14,133 nucleotides of DNA. It comes from Bacteroidales bacterium. GTDB taxonomy: Bacteria; Bacteroidota; Bacteroidia; Bacteroidales; ML635J-15. Below are positions 13,711-14,133 of the stretch, piece by piece. The stretch's first letter is position 1. Every line of letters begins with the position of its first letter. The stretch is from assembly GCA_028701945.1 (NCBI GenBank), contig JAQVPT010000059.1, positions 1 to 14,133 on the forward strand. Direction: 5' to 3'. Made by a program: the position numbers and the translations under genes. The notes beneath the pieces were generated by a model. It was not told where the DNA came from and searched no databases. It was given only the letters and a program-made list of their open reading frames with translations.

Positions 13711-14133
13711 ATGGCCAATCAACCAAAATTAGAAAGACTTTTGCGTTTAATGAAAATGCTAACAGGTAATATTTATTATTCTATTCCTGACATTGCAGAT
13801 AGGCTTGAAGTTTCTGAACGAACAATTTATCGTTATATTGATACTTTTCGAGAAGCTGGATTTGTCATTAAAAACAAGGGAGACATTTACAAACTTGATA
13901 AATCTTCGCCACAATTTAAGGATATTAGTAAACTACTGCACTTTACAGAAGAAGAATCGCATATTTTGAAAAAAGCTATTGATAGCATTGACGAAAATAA
14001 CATGCTCAAACAAAATCTGAAAAGAAAATTAGGAACGGTTTATGACTATAAAATTCTTGCCGAAACTGTTGTAAAAGGGAAAAACTCTGATAATATTAAC
14101 ACTTTGGCAGAATCAATTGAGCAACACAAACAG
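13711..14133 (+). CDS. WYL-type HTH transcriptional regulator, 3' end cut off
   Basis: The frame opens at the ATG at 13711 and stays open for 141 codons to the window edge. A winged helix-turn-helix of the HTH_11/DeoR-like type occupies about residues 6-62: IPDIADRLEVSERTIYRYID (25-44) is the helix-turn-helix, and GFVIKNKGDIYKL (50-62) is the wing. The next part (about 66-141), with EEESHILKKAIDSI and KQNLKRKL, matches the linker ahead of a WYL domain in Bacteroidetes regulators, but that ligand-binding domain lies beyond the edge. WYL proteins sense small molecules or nucleic acid and act as activators or repressors. Its closeness to the three 33-bp repeats suggests autoregulation or control of the divergent Hdr-like operon. 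Confidence 0.85.
   Translation, partial: MANQPKLERLLRLMKMLTGNIYYSIPDIADRLEVSERTIYRYIDTFREAGFVIKNKGDIYKLDKSSPQFKDISKLLHFTEEESHILKKAIDSIDENNMLKQNLKRKLGTVYDYKILAETVVKGKNSDNINTLAESIEQHKQ

Overview
The window is AT-rich chromosomal DNA that looks like a member of the Bacteroidetes/Bacteroidota. Supporting signs are protein-family types (the 241-residue LptB, the SerRS motif wording, the WYL regulator), weak or absent Shine-Dalgarno sequences, and several copies of the TAnnTTTG promoter element typical of this phylum. No rRNA, tRNA, CRISPR array, transposase or phage gene was seen.

Left part (1-4800), housekeeping. The first 20 codons of a probable SulP-family anion transporter run off the left edge on the minus strand, behind a hairpin leader. 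Next is lptB (minus), the ATPase of lipopolysaccharide export. Divergent from it is a plus-strand run: serS, a secreted or periplasmic TPR-repeat protein with a TTG start, and ruvC, which overlaps the TPR gene by 4 bases.

Intergenic 4801-5390. The convergent gap after ruvC holds a 257-bp nested inverted-repeat element (41-base arms, 39 matching, plus 7-base outer extensions) and a pair of small hairpins with the same CTTTAG apex.

Middle (5391-8064, minus). Two PLP enzymes lie side by side: a zinc-ribbon threonine-synthase-like beta-family enzyme and an alpha-oxoamine synthase (the family of serine palmitoyltransferase, KBL and cysteate fatty acyltransferase). The pair matches what would be expected of a cysteate synthase plus cysteate acyltransferase, which would make the capnine base of sulfonolipids. 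This is inference. A hairpin with T-runs separates the two genes.

Right (8096-13115, minus). Five tightly packed genes form a heterodisulfide-reductase-like (Hdr/Qmo/Dsr-type) redox complex. In transcription order they are HdrC-like, HdrB-like, a short HdrA/QmoA-like flavoprotein, a small second HdrC-like ferredoxin, and a membrane protein that fuses a cytochrome-b-like domain, two [4Fe-4S] clusters and two CCG domains. All cysteine sets are complete except the first CCG domain of the HdrB-like protein, which has lost two ligands. The acyltransferase gene follows 31 bases after this operon and has its own candidate promoter. No methanogen partner (Mvh, Fdh), DsrAB, AprAB or LbpA gene is in view, so the electron donor and acceptor are unknown. 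A membrane quinone link is likely.

Right edge (13116-14133). A 595-bp divergent gap contains an 8-bp microsatellite interrupted by a perfect hairpin, and three tandem 33-bp repeats that each carry an AAAAC-N7-GTTTT dyad. These sit just upstream of a WYL-type HTH regulator whose 3' end is cut off by the window.
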